A stretch of DNA of 64,000 nt from Maricaulis sp963975345 (GTDB lineage: Bacteria; Pseudomonadota; Alphaproteobacteria; Caulobacterales; Maricaulaceae), in the NCBI RefSeq assembly GCF_963975345.1, contig NZ_CAXBGE010000004.1, forward strand, positions 124,001 to 188,000, read 5' to 3'. This document shows, piece by piece, positions 47,394-55,613 of this stretch. Made by a program: the position numbers and the translations under genes. The notes under the pieces are model-generated. The model did no database searches, was not told the origin of the DNA, and saw only the letters and a list, made by a program, of their open reading frames with translations. How positions within the stretch are numbered: the first letter of the stretch is position 1; each line of letters begins with the position of its first letter.

Positions 47394-48296
47394 ATGCTGA
47401 AATCAATCAAGCGCTTGTTAAAAACCAAGATCGTTCTGCCGGTCTGGCTGGAGATCGTTATCGCGGCGGTCAGCCGTTCCATGGCGCGTGATGTGATGCT
47501 GTTTGCCGGCGGTGTGTCTTTCTTTGGCATGCTGGCGCTGTTCCCGACGATTGCGCTGGGAATCTCGATTTATGGCCTGGCCTTCTCTACCGCCGAGGCC
47601 GAAGCCCAGATCGGTCGTTTCGCCGAGATCATGCCCGATGGCGCGCAGGTCTTTGTGATGGGTCAGATCGGCCGGATTACCGAAGCGCCGATCACGGCGC
47701 TGTCGTTCAATGGTGCCGTTGCGCTGCTGATCGCCCTGTTTGCGGCCGCACGCGGCGCCAAGGCCCTGATCGCCGGTCTCAATCACCTCGCCGAAGATCG
47801 CGATATCCGCAATGTGATCCATTTCAACTTTCTCGCCATCACCTCGCTGCTGATCGGTGGCGCCTTGGTCACGGCGGCGAATTTGGCGGTGTTGGTGATC
47901 CCGGTTTTCATGCGGCAGCTGTTCGAAGCGCTCGGGTTGGAGCCGCTGGATATCCGTTCGGTTATCAATGAATGGTCGGCGACAGGCTTCACGATGTTCG
48001 CGGCGCTGACGCTGCTTTACCACATGACGATGCGGCGGCGCGAGCATGCGGTCGCCTGGGTTCCGTCATTGATTGCGGCGGCGGTGTCGTGCGGGCTATG
48101 GCTGGGTCTGTCCAAGGGGTTTTCCATCTATGTCAGCCGTGTGCTGGATTTCGGCATTTATGGCTCGATGGGCGCGCTTGTCGTCTTTCTGCTGTGGATT
48201 TACTGGTCGGCCTATGCCGTATTTTTCGGGGGGGCGCTGGCCATCGAGATCGATGCGCGGCGTCCTGCCATTCCCGAACCCGAGGCAAGCCCCTAG
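47394..48296 (+). CDS. YihY/BrkB-family inner-membrane protein
   Basis: 300 residues with about six membrane helices and the family landmarks: SRSMARDVMLFAGGVSFFGMLALFPTIALGISIYGLAF, ALLIALFAAARGAKALIAGLNHLAEDRD, AALTLLYHMTMRRR and FSIYVSRVLDFGIYGSMGALVVFLLWIYWSAYAVFFGGALAIEIDAR. Formerly annotated as ribonuclease BN by error; the real function is unknown. Confidence 0.93.
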   Translation: MLKSIKRLLKTKIVLPVWLEIVIAAVSRSMARDVMLFAGGVSFFGMLALFPTIALGISIYGLAFSTAEAEAQIGRFAEIMPDGAQVFVMGQIGRITEAPITALSFNGAVALLIALFAAARGAKALIAGLNHLAEDRDIRNVIHFNFLAITSLLIGGALVTAANLAVLVIPVFMRQLFEALGLEPLDIRSVINEWSATGFTMFAALTLLYHMTMRRREHAVAWVPSLIAAAVSCGLWLGLSKGFSIYVSRVLDFGIYGSMGALVVFLLWIYWSAYAVFFGGALAIEIDARRPAIPEPEASP

Positions 48297-48356
48297 TATT
48301 ATGCTGCGCCTGCGATATAAACATGAACCGAGTATCAACTTACGACCGAGGTCCGC

Positions 48357-49061
48357 ATGAAAAAAGTATTTCCCGATGCCAAGGCCGCCCTGGACGGTCT
48401 GGTCTTTGATGGAATGACGGTGATGTCTGGAGGCTTTGGGCTCTGCGGTATTCCGGAAAATTCGATTGCTGCGCTGCACGCGACCGGAGTCAAGGATCTG
48501 ACGGTGATCTCGAATAATTGTGGTGTCGATGGCTTCGGTCTCGGCGTCTTGCTTGATGCCAAGCAGATCAAGAAAATGGTCTCGTCCTATGTCGGTGAGA
48601 ACAAGGAATTCGAACGGCAATATCTCGCCGGAGAGCTTGAGCTGGAATTCAACCCGCAAGGCACGCTGGCCGAACGCATCCGCGCCGGTGGTGCCGGCAT
48701 TCCCGGCTTCTACACCAAGACCGGCGTTGGCACGCTGATCGCCGAGGGCAAGGAAGCGCGCCAGTTCAATGGCGAGACCTATATCCTGGAAACCGGGCTG
48801 ACCGCTGATGTCTCCATCATCAAGGCCTGGAAGGCGGATCCGCAAGGCAATCTGATCTTCCGCAAGACGGCGCGCAATTTCAACCCGATGATGGCGACCG
48901 CCGGCAAGGTGACCATCGCCGAGGTTGAGGAAATCGTCGAGCTGGGTTCATTTGATCCCGACCACATCCACACGCCGGGCATTTTCGTCCAGCGCCTGTT
49001 TGTCGGCTCGTTTGAAAAGCGGATCGAACAGCGCACCGTTCGCCAGAGGGAGACAGCATAA
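48357..49061 (+). CDS. scoA: 3-Oxoacid CoA-transferase subunit A
   Basis: 234 residues: FPDAKAALDGLVFDGMTVMSGGFGLCGIPENSIAALHATGVKDLTVISNNCGVDGFGLGVLL, GELELEFNPQGTLAERIRAGGAGIPGFYTKTGVGT, FNPMMATAGKVTIAEVEEIVELGSFDPDHIHTPGIFVQRLF. This is the succinyl-CoA:3-ketoacid CoA-transferase type that activates acetoacetate. Coupled to subunit B through TAATG. Use together with PHA turnover (phaC at 20647) is plausible but they are not linked. Confidence 0.95.
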   Translation: MKKVFPDAKAALDGLVFDGMTVMSGGFGLCGIPENSIAALHATGVKDLTVISNNCGVDGFGLGVLLDAKQIKKMVSSYVGENKEFERQYLAGELELEFNPQGTLAERIRAGGAGIPGFYTKTGVGTLIAEGKEARQFNGETYILETGLTADVSIIKAWKADPQGNLIFRKTARNFNPMMATAGKVTIAEVEEIVELGSFDPDHIHTPGIFVQRLFVGSFEKRIEQRTVRQRETA

Positions 49062-49720
49062 TGGCCTGGTCACGTGACGAGATGGCGCGGCGCGCCGCGC
49101 TTGAGCTGGAAGATGGTTTCTACGTCAATCTCGGGATCGGCATCCCGACCCTGGTTGCCAACTATATCCCCGAAAATATCGACGTCACCCTGCAGTCGGA
49201 AAACGGCATGCTGGGCATGGGGCCTTTCCCCTTTGACGACGAGGTCGATGCCGATCTGATCAATGCCGGCAAGCAGACGATCACCGAGCTGCGCCGCACG
49301 AGCTATTTTTCCTCGGCCGACAGTTTCGCGATGATCCGTGGCGGCCATATCGACCTGTCGATCCTGGGCGCGATGGAAGTGTCGGAAAGCGGCGATATCG
49401 CCAATTGGATGATCCCGGGAAAGCTCGTCAAGGGCATGGGCGGGGCGATGGATCTGGTTGCCGGCGTCAAGCGCGTCGTCGTGATCATGGACCACGCCAA
49501 CAAGGCCGGGCAATCCAAACTGCTCAAGGCGTGTTCGCTGCCGCTGACCGGCCAAGCCTGCGTCGATCGCATCATCACCACGCTCGGCGTGTTCGATGTC
49601 ACACCCGACGGCCTGGTGCTGATCGAACTGGCACCGGAGGTGTCGTTGGATCTGGTCGCACAGCAGACCGAGGCCAAATACTCCGTCTCCGACACGCTTC
49701 TCAAGCACGAAGCGGCTTGA
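49061..49720 (+). CDS. scoB: 3-Oxoacid CoA-transferase subunit B
   Basis: 219 residues: RRAALELEDGFYVNLGIGIPTLVANYIP, TLQSENGMLGMG with the catalytic Glu47 that forms the CoA thioester, GGHIDLSILGAMEVSESGDIANWMIPGKLVKGMGGAMDLVAG and DLVAQQTEAKY. Normal length. Start shares a base with the subunit A stop. Confidence 0.96.
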   Translation: MAWSRDEMARRAALELEDGFYVNLGIGIPTLVANYIPENIDVTLQSENGMLGMGPFPFDDEVDADLINAGKQTITELRRTSYFSSADSFAMIRGGHIDLSILGAMEVSESGDIANWMIPGKLVKGMGGAMDLVAGVKRVVVIMDHANKAGQSKLLKACSLPLTGQACVDRIITTLGVFDVTPDGLVLIELAPEVSLDLVAQQTEAKYSVSDTLLKHEAA

Positions 49721-49733
49721 CCTTTCCTTGAGT

Positions 49734-49765
49734 TAAGGCGGTTCACCAGAGCGTGAGCCGCCTTA
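49734..49765 (+). terminator. Stem-loop after scoB
   Basis: 13-bp stem with one G-U pair (49734-49746 with 49753-49765), 6-nt loop CAGAGC. No T run follows directly, so it may act as a weak terminator or as an RNA-stabilising 3' end. Confidence 0.6.
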
Positions 49766-49825
49766 GCAAGGTTTAATTTCACGATCAAAAGGCTGTGATA
49801 TGAGGTAGGTGCGAGGGAGACGCAC

Positions 49826-52800
49826 ATGCCACTTACACGCCTGTCACTGAATAATCCGGCTGCCGTTTTCGTCGGCATTGCCCTGATCGTCCTGCTCGGT
49901 CTGGTCGCCCTGACGCGCCTGCCCATCCAGCTCTTTCCCGATACGCAGCAGCCGCAGGTCAATATCTCGACTTTCTGGCGCTCCGCCTCGCCGGAGGAGA
50001 TGGAATCGGAAATTATCGAGCCGCAGGAACAGGTTCTCGCCGGCCTGGCCGGCATGGAAGAGATGCGCGTCTTTGCCGGCGAGGGCGCCGCTTTCATCAA
50101 TCTGACATTCGCGCTTGAAACCGACATGACGCAGACGGCGATCGAGATTTCCAATCGCCTGTCGCAATTGCCGCCTCTCCCGCGCGACGCCGTCGGGCCG
50201 AATATCGGCAGTTTCGGCGGTGATGCCCAGCAAAGCCTGATCTGGTTCTTCGTTCAGGCACTGCCGGGCAATCCCAATACGATCAGCGATTATTCAAGCT
50301 TGGTGGAAGACCAGATCGTGCCGCGTCTGGAATCGATCCAGGGCGTTGCCAGTGTCCAGATTGGCTGGGGCCAGCGGCCGCAGGAATTACAGATCACGGT
50401 TGATCCCTACCGCGCCGCCGCGCTGGGCGTGACGCTGCCGGAAATCTCCGCCGCCATCGCCAATAATCAGAATGTCTCTGGCGGCAATGCGGAAATCGGA
50501 CGGCGCTCCTACCAGATGCGCTTCGAGGGGGAATTCCAGCCTGGCGAGATGGACCAGCTGGTCATCGTCTGGCGTGATGGCAATCCGGTACGCTTGGGTG
50601 ATGTCGCCACGGTCGAGATCGCCTATGGCGAGCGCACGGATTTCACCTATCAAAACGGCAATCCGGCGATGGGGATTGAGGTGCGCCGTCAGGCCGGGGC
50701 CAATGTGCTCGCCGCGCTCGATGCCGTGAAAGCCGAAGTCGCCGATATCAATGCCAATGTCCTCGCCCAGCAACAGCTGGTGATGGCGCCATCCTTCGAC
50801 GCATCCGTCTTCATCATGCGGGCGATCGATTTGTTGCGCACCAATCTTCTGCTCGGAATCGGGCTTGCGATTTTCGGGCTCTGGCTGTTCTTGCGGCGAC
50901 CGCGGGCAACCTTGATCATCTCGCTCGCCATTCCGGTTTCGCTGCTGTCGACGCTGATCGTCCTCTTCCTGTTCAACCGCTCCCTGAACGTCATCTCGCT
51001 GGCCGGCCTGGCTTTCGCCACGGGCATGGTGATGGATGCCGCCATTATCGTGTTGGAAAACATCATCCGGCGCCGGGAGAGGGGTGAAGATCCCGACACC
51101 GCTTCCGAAAAGGGCGCGACCCAGGTCTGGGGTGCATTGCTCGCCTCCACCATCACGACGGTGGCGATCTTCCTGCCGATTATCTTCATCCGCGATGTCG
51201 AGGGTCAGCTTTTCGCGGACCTTGCGATCACCATCGCCGTCGGTGTCGCGATTTCGATGATCGTCGCCGTGACCATCCTGCCGGTGGCCGCCAAATACTG
51301 GATCCGCGACCGCAAGACGCCGACCCGGCAGCGGATGCTGAATAGGGTCGCGGATAGCGTGCTGTTTGTCAGCGATTCTCCGAAACGACGCCTCGTCATC
51401 ATTGTCGGCCTGATTGTTATCCCGCTGGCCTTGACCTGGTTCATCCGTCCGCAAATGGATTATCTGCCGCCCGTCAAGCGCGATGCAGTCGATGCATTCT
51501 TCATCTTCCCCCCCGGCTCCAATATGGACTGGGTCGAGAGCGAAGTGGCCGCCACGATTATTGAACGTCTGGCGCCCTATATGTCCGGTGAACGCGAGCC
51601 GGCGCTGCGCAATTATTATTTCGGGACCTTCCCCGGTGGCGGTGGCGCAACGGCCGGCATCCGCGTCATTGACCAGAGCCGGGTCGGTGAGCTGGAACGC
51701 ATTGTGCGCGAGGAGATTATCACCGGGATTCCCGACGTGATCGGTTTTGCCCAACAGGGCGATTTGTTCGGTGGCTTCGCCCAAGGCGGCAATATCCAGA
51801 TCAATGTCCAGTCCTCCGACGCGCTGGCCCAAGGGCGCGCGGTTGAGGCCGGTCTGAGCATTCTTCGGACCCGCTTTCCCGGCGTGAATATCAATTCCAA
51901 TCCGCCGACCGAGGCCAATCAGCCGCGCCTGACCATGATCCCCGATGATCGCCGCATCCAGGAAGCCGGTTGGGCCCGCCGCAACATGGCCGGCATGATC
52001 GCCATGCTCGGCGATGGCCAGTTCATCGGTGAGTATTTCGATGGCGATAGCCGCATGAATGTGATCCTGCGCGCAGTCGGTTGGGACACGCCCGACCAGC
52101 TCGCCGGCCTGCCGATCGCGACACCTTCCGGTGCAGTCGTCCCGCTGGGCGATTTGATGGAGGTGCGTGAGGAAGTGGGGCCGGGCAGTATCCAGCGCCT
52201 CAACCGTCGCCGCACCATCACCATCAATGTCAATCAGCCCGAGGGTCAGTCGCTCGAGGAAATCCTCACGGTGATCCAGAATGAGGTCGAGCCGGCCATT
52301 CGCGCGGCCTTGCCCGATGATGGTTCCATCACCTATGGCGGCAGTGCCGATAGTCTCGAGCGCGCCAAACGCACCATGGCGACCAATATGGCGATGGCGC
52401 TGGTCATCCTCTTCCTGATCCTGGCCGGGATGTTCCGCTCGCTGCGCGATGCCGCTCTGGTTCTTGTCTCTCTGCCGTTGGCCGGGGTCGGCGGTGTGGT
52501 CATGCTGCAGATTCTCAATATCTGGGTCACCCAGCCGCTCGACCTGCTCACGATGATGGGCTTTGTCATTCTGCTTGGCTTGGTGATCAACAACGCCATT
52601 CTGCTCGTCGACCAGACCCGCCAAGCCGAACGTGAGGGCATGACGCGCCGTGATGCCGTGGATCAGGCCTTGCGCATGCGCCTGCGGCCGATCTTCATGA
52701 GCACGATGACCAGCCTGTTGGGCATGCTGCCGCTCCTGCTGGTGCCCGGCGTCGGCAGTGCGATCTATCGCGGACTCGCCGCGGCAATCGTTGGCGGCAT

Positions 52801-52909
52801 GAGCGTCAGCCTGATCTTCACCCTGATCCTGATTCCGTGCCTGCTCAGGCTTGGCGAGAGCCGTCAGCAAGCCCGTATCGCCCAACCCGCCCTGGCTCCG
52901 GCCGAATAG
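49826..52909 (+). CDS. RND multidrug-type efflux permease (HAE1-like)
   Basis: 1027 residues with the RND plan: first membrane helix then large periplasmic loop (LPIQLFPDTQQPQVNISTFW, EIIEPQEQVLAGLAGMEEM), membrane helices 2-6 including GLAFATGMVMDAAIIVLENIIRRRERGEDP (the proton-relay Asp of helix 4), a second periplasmic loop, and the final helices with LLTMMGFVILLGLVINNAILLVDQTRQAEREGMTRRDAVDQALRMRLRPIFMSTMTSLLGMLPLLL. The adaptor gene follows; no outer-membrane channel gene is next to it. Substrate cannot be told. Confidence 0.93.
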   Translation: MPLTRLSLNNPAAVFVGIALIVLLGLVALTRLPIQLFPDTQQPQVNISTFWRSASPEEMESEIIEPQEQVLAGLAGMEEMRVFAGEGAAFINLTFALETDMTQTAIEISNRLSQLPPLPRDAVGPNIGSFGGDAQQSLIWFFVQALPGNPNTISDYSSLVEDQIVPRLESIQGVASVQIGWGQRPQELQITVDPYRAAALGVTLPEISAAIANNQNVSGGNAEIGRRSYQMRFEGEFQPGEMDQLVIVWRDGNPVRLGDVATVEIAYGERTDFTYQNGNPAMGIEVRRQAGANVLAALDAVKAEVADINANVLAQQQLVMAPSFDASVFIMRAIDLLRTNLLLGIGLAIFGLWLFLRRPRATLIISLAIPVSLLSTLIVLFLFNRSLNVISLAGLAFATGMVMDAAIIVLENIIRRRERGEDPDTASEKGATQVWGALLASTITTVAIFLPIIFIRDVEGQLFADLAITIAVGVAISMIVAVTILPVAAKYWIRDRKTPTRQRMLNRVADSVLFVSDSPKRRLVIIVGLIVIPLALTWFIRPQMDYLPPVKRDAVDAFFIFPPGSNMDWVESEVAATIIERLAPYMSGEREPALRNYYFGTFPGGGGATAGIRVIDQSRVGELERIVREEIITGIPDVIGFAQQGDLFGGFAQGGNIQINVQSSDALAQGRAVEAGLSILRTRFPGVNINSNPPTEANQPRLTMIPDDRRIQEAGWARRNMAGMIAMLGDGQFIGEYFDGDSRMNVILRAVGWDTPDQLAGLPIATPSGAVVPLGDLMEVREEVGPGSIQRLNRRRTITINVNQPEGQSLEEILTVIQNEVEPAIRAALPDDGSITYGGSADSLERAKRTMATNMAMALVILFLILAGMFRSLRDAALVLVSLPLAGVGGVVMLQILNIWVTQPLDLLTMMGFVILLGLVINNAILLVDQTRQAEREGMTRRDAVDQALRMRLRPIFMSTMTSLLGMLPLLLVPGVGSAIYRGLAAAIVGGMSVSLIFTLILIPCLLRLGESRQQARIAQPALAPAE

Positions 52910-52933
52910 ACCGAGCCACAAGGACACCATCTT

Positions 52934-54001
52934 ATGTCGATCTCCATTCAATCCCGCGCGGCGCTTGTCGGCCTTGCCCTGACCGTCTTCGCTTCAATGC
53001 CCGCTCATGCCCAGACCTCCCCGCCGCCAGCGGTCGTGCGCAGTGCGACCATTGTCGAACGGGACATGGCGCGCACCATCACCACGCCCGCCAGTGTCGT
53101 GGCCCGCAATGATGCCCGTATCGCGGCAGAGGCCTCCGGCCGCATCACCTTCATTGCCGAAGCGGGCGACACGGTCGAGGCCGGTGGTCTGATCGCGCAG
53201 ATGGATGATCGTCAGGCCCACATTGCCCTGGACGAGGCGAGGGCACGTCAGGCCCGCGCTGCGGCGAACAGCGAATATCAAGCGGCCGAAGCGACGCGTT
53301 TTGAAAGCCTGGCGCGCAATGGCACCGTGCCGCCAACGCGCCTGCGTGAGGTGGAATTGGCCCGCGATCTGGCGGTGCAGGATGTCCGCGAGGCGCGTTC
53401 CGCCGTGTCGCGCGCCGAGTTGGAGCTGGAACGCACCCGGATCCTCGCCCCCTTTGCTGGCCGCGTCGTGGAACGCCTGATCCAGGCCGGCGAACTCTCC
53501 GCGCCGGGCCGCGATATAGCCCGGCTGGTGGATATTGATCACAAGGAAGCGGTTGCCCAGGCACCCGTTGCCATTGCGCCCTATCTCAGCCTTGGCCAGC
53601 AGGTCGTGCTGACGATGGGCGAGGGCCTCAGCACCAGCGCGCCGATCCGCGCCATCATCCCGGTTGGCGATGCGGTGTCGCGCACTTTTGAAGTCCGCAT
53701 TGATCTGGCCGGCTCAGACTGGATTGTCGGATCAGCAGCGCGCGCCGCTTTTCCCGCCGAAACCCCACGCACGCAATTGGCCGCGCCCTATGACGCGGTG
53801 ATCCTTCGCGCCAACGGTGCGTTTGTGTTCACGGTAGATGCCGAGAATATCGCGCATCAGATCCCGGTCATCGCCGGAGTGCGCGATAATGGCTATATCG
53901 CCATTTCCGGCGCCATCGAGGTTGGCGAGCGAGTTGTTGTCTCCGGTGCCGAAACGCTCTCCGACGGGCGCGAAGTTCAGGAACTGGGGGAAGACGCCTG
54001 A
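52934..54001 (+). CDS. RND efflux periplasmic adaptor (membrane fusion protein)
   Basis: 355 residues: signal peptide (ALVGLALTVFASMPAHAQ), lipoyl-like half-motifs (ARIAAEASGRITFIAEAGDTVEAGGLIAQMDDRQAHIAL and RTRILAPFAGRVVERLIQAGELSAPGRDIARLVD), an alpha-helical hairpin between them, then barrel and membrane-proximal domains. 24 nt after the permease. The order permease-adaptor is the reverse of the more usual adaptor-permease. Stop lies 7 nt before the sdaA-like repeat. Confidence 0.92.
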   Translation: MSISIQSRAALVGLALTVFASMPAHAQTSPPPAVVRSATIVERDMARTITTPASVVARNDARIAAEASGRITFIAEAGDTVEAGGLIAQMDDRQAHIALDEARARQARAAANSEYQAAEATRFESLARNGTVPPTRLREVELARDLAVQDVREARSAVSRAELELERTRILAPFAGRVVERLIQAGELSAPGRDIARLVDIDHKEAVAQAPVAIAPYLSLGQQVVLTMGEGLSTSAPIRAIIPVGDAVSRTFEVRIDLAGSDWIVGSAARAAFPAETPRTQLAAPYDAVILRANGAFVFTVDAENIAHQIPVIAGVRDNGYIAISGAIEVGERVVVSGAETLSDGREVQELGEDA

Positions 54002-54008
54002 TCCGGCC

Positions 54009-54138
54009 TCAGCACTCGACCACATTGACCGCGAGACCGCCCTGGCAGGTCTCCTTGTATTTTCCTGCATGTCGACGCCGGTTCGGCGCATGCTCTCGAT
54101 ACCCTGGTCGAGTGAGACCTTCATGTCCGCCGAGGTCG
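54009..54138 (-). pseudogene. sdaA 3'-end remnant (direct repeat, copy 2)
   Basis: 130 bp that align base for base with the last 131 bp of sdaA (55483-55613), same orientation, ending at the same TGA and keeping the C-terminal Cys codon. One T is missing from a T run (four instead of five), which shifts the frame about 17 codons before the stop, and substitutions are scattered through it. No sdaA homology exists beyond 54138 or before 54009, so it is a fragment with sharp ends. It lies 1.47 kb from the intact copy, with one gene between. 54139-54287 shows no gene. Confidence 0.9.
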
Positions 54139-54287
54139 TCCCCATGGCCGCGCTGAGCGTCCTGGCTCCGTCCAAAGGGTTCGCACGCCAGAGACAAGAT
54201 GCTAAACTCGGCAAACATCTCCGGTCAGCGAGGGGTGATATTCGCCCGACCGGAGCGCGAAGCGCCAACCGGGTGAGGCAAAAGCAA

Positions 54288-55502
54288 ATGATCAGGGCTT
54301 TCGGTGTATTCCTCTGCTGGGCAATGGTCGCGGCCCCGGCTTCGGCCCAAAACGCCGACCTCGGACGCCTTCTAGCGGCGCCGATCAGGATCGAGCGGGC
54401 AACACCGGTGACCGCGGTGCCGCTCGAGCCTCGGGGAAACATCCTCTTCGTGCAAGCCTCAGCGAACGGCGAGACTTCCGAATTCATCCTCGATACTGGA
54501 TCTCCGACCGTCCTGTCGCGCGAATTCGCCGAATCCCTGGGCTTGGAAGTAGTGGCGCAAAATACCGGGCGTGATGCCAACGGCACGGAGATCACGATGG
54601 ATTTCGCCATCCTCGACACGCTGACCCTTGGCACGGCCGTGTTTCACGACGTTCCAGTCCTGATCCATGATTTCAGCGGCCTGGATATGGGCGCCTGTCT
54701 GGTGAGTGCGGGCATACTGGGCTCCGAACTCTTTCCTGGCAGCGCTTGGCGGGTCGATACCGAAGCCCGGCAATTGACCTTCGCGGCAAGCCTCGATGAG
54801 ATGGCTCCGATCAACCCGGTCGTGACCACCCACCTCTATGATTTTGGCTATCCGCACGCGCCGATCATCGATTATTCGGTCGGAGATGTGTCAGACAAGG
54901 CTTTGTTTGATACAGGTAATTCGGCGTGGGTGACGCTGTTCAGCGAGGTGGCCGAGACGGCCTCAGTTCAGCAGGAAATCCCGCGCGACACGATTGTCAA
55001 CGGAACCGGATTTGAGGGCGAATCCGCCGGCGGGCGGGGTGAAGCCGGTGCCTTGACCTGGTTCACCCTGCAGAACTTCCGTTTAGGTCACGACTCGCTC
55101 GGCGCGGTCCGCGCAACGTCGCGCGCTGTTCCCCCCACGCTGGTGGGTTACGGGGTGCTTTCCTCCTATGTCGCGACGATGGATTATCCAGGCGAGCAAT
55201 TCCTGCTCGAGGTGCGAAATGTGCCCGCGTCGGCCCGCGAGGAGCCCGGCTACTCGCTCGCCCTCATTGGTGACCAGGTAGAGGTGGTCCAGCTTTTCGA
55301 TGGGTCAGCGCCCGCCAATGCGGGCCTGAGACTGGGCGATCAGGTCACCGCGCTGTCGGGGCAATCCATGATCGTAACCGAGGAGAATCCGAAATGCAGC
55401 GTCGCGAACTATCTGATTGAAAGCTTCGACGGGTCGCAGGCGGCAGACTTGACCGTGGTACGCGACGGAATCACCAGCACCATCAGCATTCCACAACATT
55501 GA
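54288..55502 (+). CDS. Exported bilobal retropepsin-like aspartyl protease with PDZ domain
   Basis: 404 residues: signal peptide (MIRAFGVFLCWAMVAAPASAQ), first aspartyl lobe with FILDTGSPTVLS (about 65-76), second lobe with ALFDTGNSAWVT (about 207-218), then a C-terminal PDZ domain (about 325-400: EVVQLFDGSAPANAGLRLGDQVTALSGQ). Two D-T-G loops in one chain imply an intramolecular, pepsin-like active site rather than a homodimer. Probably periplasmic or secreted; substrate unknown. The last seven codons are read from the opposite strand of the sdaA 3' end (20-bp overlap). The gene lies alone between two copies of the sdaA 3' end. ATG at 54288; the frame open further upstream crosses the remnant and is not used. 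Confidence 0.85.
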   Translation: MIRAFGVFLCWAMVAAPASAQNADLGRLLAAPIRIERATPVTAVPLEPRGNILFVQASANGETSEFILDTGSPTVLSREFAESLGLEVVAQNTGRDANGTEITMDFAILDTLTLGTAVFHDVPVLIHDFSGLDMGACLVSAGILGSELFPGSAWRVDTEARQLTFAASLDEMAPINPVVTTHLYDFGYPHAPIIDYSVGDVSDKALFDTGNSAWVTLFSEVAETASVQQEIPRDTIVNGTGFEGESAGGRGEAGALTWFTLQNFRLGHDSLGAVRATSRAVPPTLVGYGVLSSYVATMDYPGEQFLLEVRNVPASAREEPGYSLALIGDQVEVVQLFDGSAPANAGLRLGDQVTALSGQSMIVTEENPKCSVANYLIESFDGSQAADLTVVRDGITSTISIPQH

Positions 55503-55613
55503 CCGCGAGACCGCCCTGGCTGGTCTCCTTGTATTTTTCCTGCATGTCGACGCCGGTCTGACGCATTGTCTCGATCACCTGGTCGAGTGAGACTTTCATG
55601 TCAGCCGAGGTCG
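55483..55613 (-). repeat. Direct repeat, copy 1: 3' end of intact sdaA
   Basis: The last 131 bp of sdaA, matched by the remnant at 54009-54138. Homology begins exactly at the stop codon and ends about 43 codons upstream. The bases beyond the stop at the two sites are unrelated. Confidence 0.9.

Noticed and set aside
50387..52951. Very long antisense reading frame opposite the RND permease (and similar ones opposite hppA and the racemase)
   Set aside because: Composition is His/Asp/Gln/Arg-rich, typical of the reverse frame of a GC-rich gene; no domain, and the sense genes are certain.
53838..54287. In-frame upstream extension of the aspartyl protease gene through the adaptor end and sdaA remnant
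   Set aside because: It overlaps the adaptor gene and would bury the clear signal peptide that starts at 54288.
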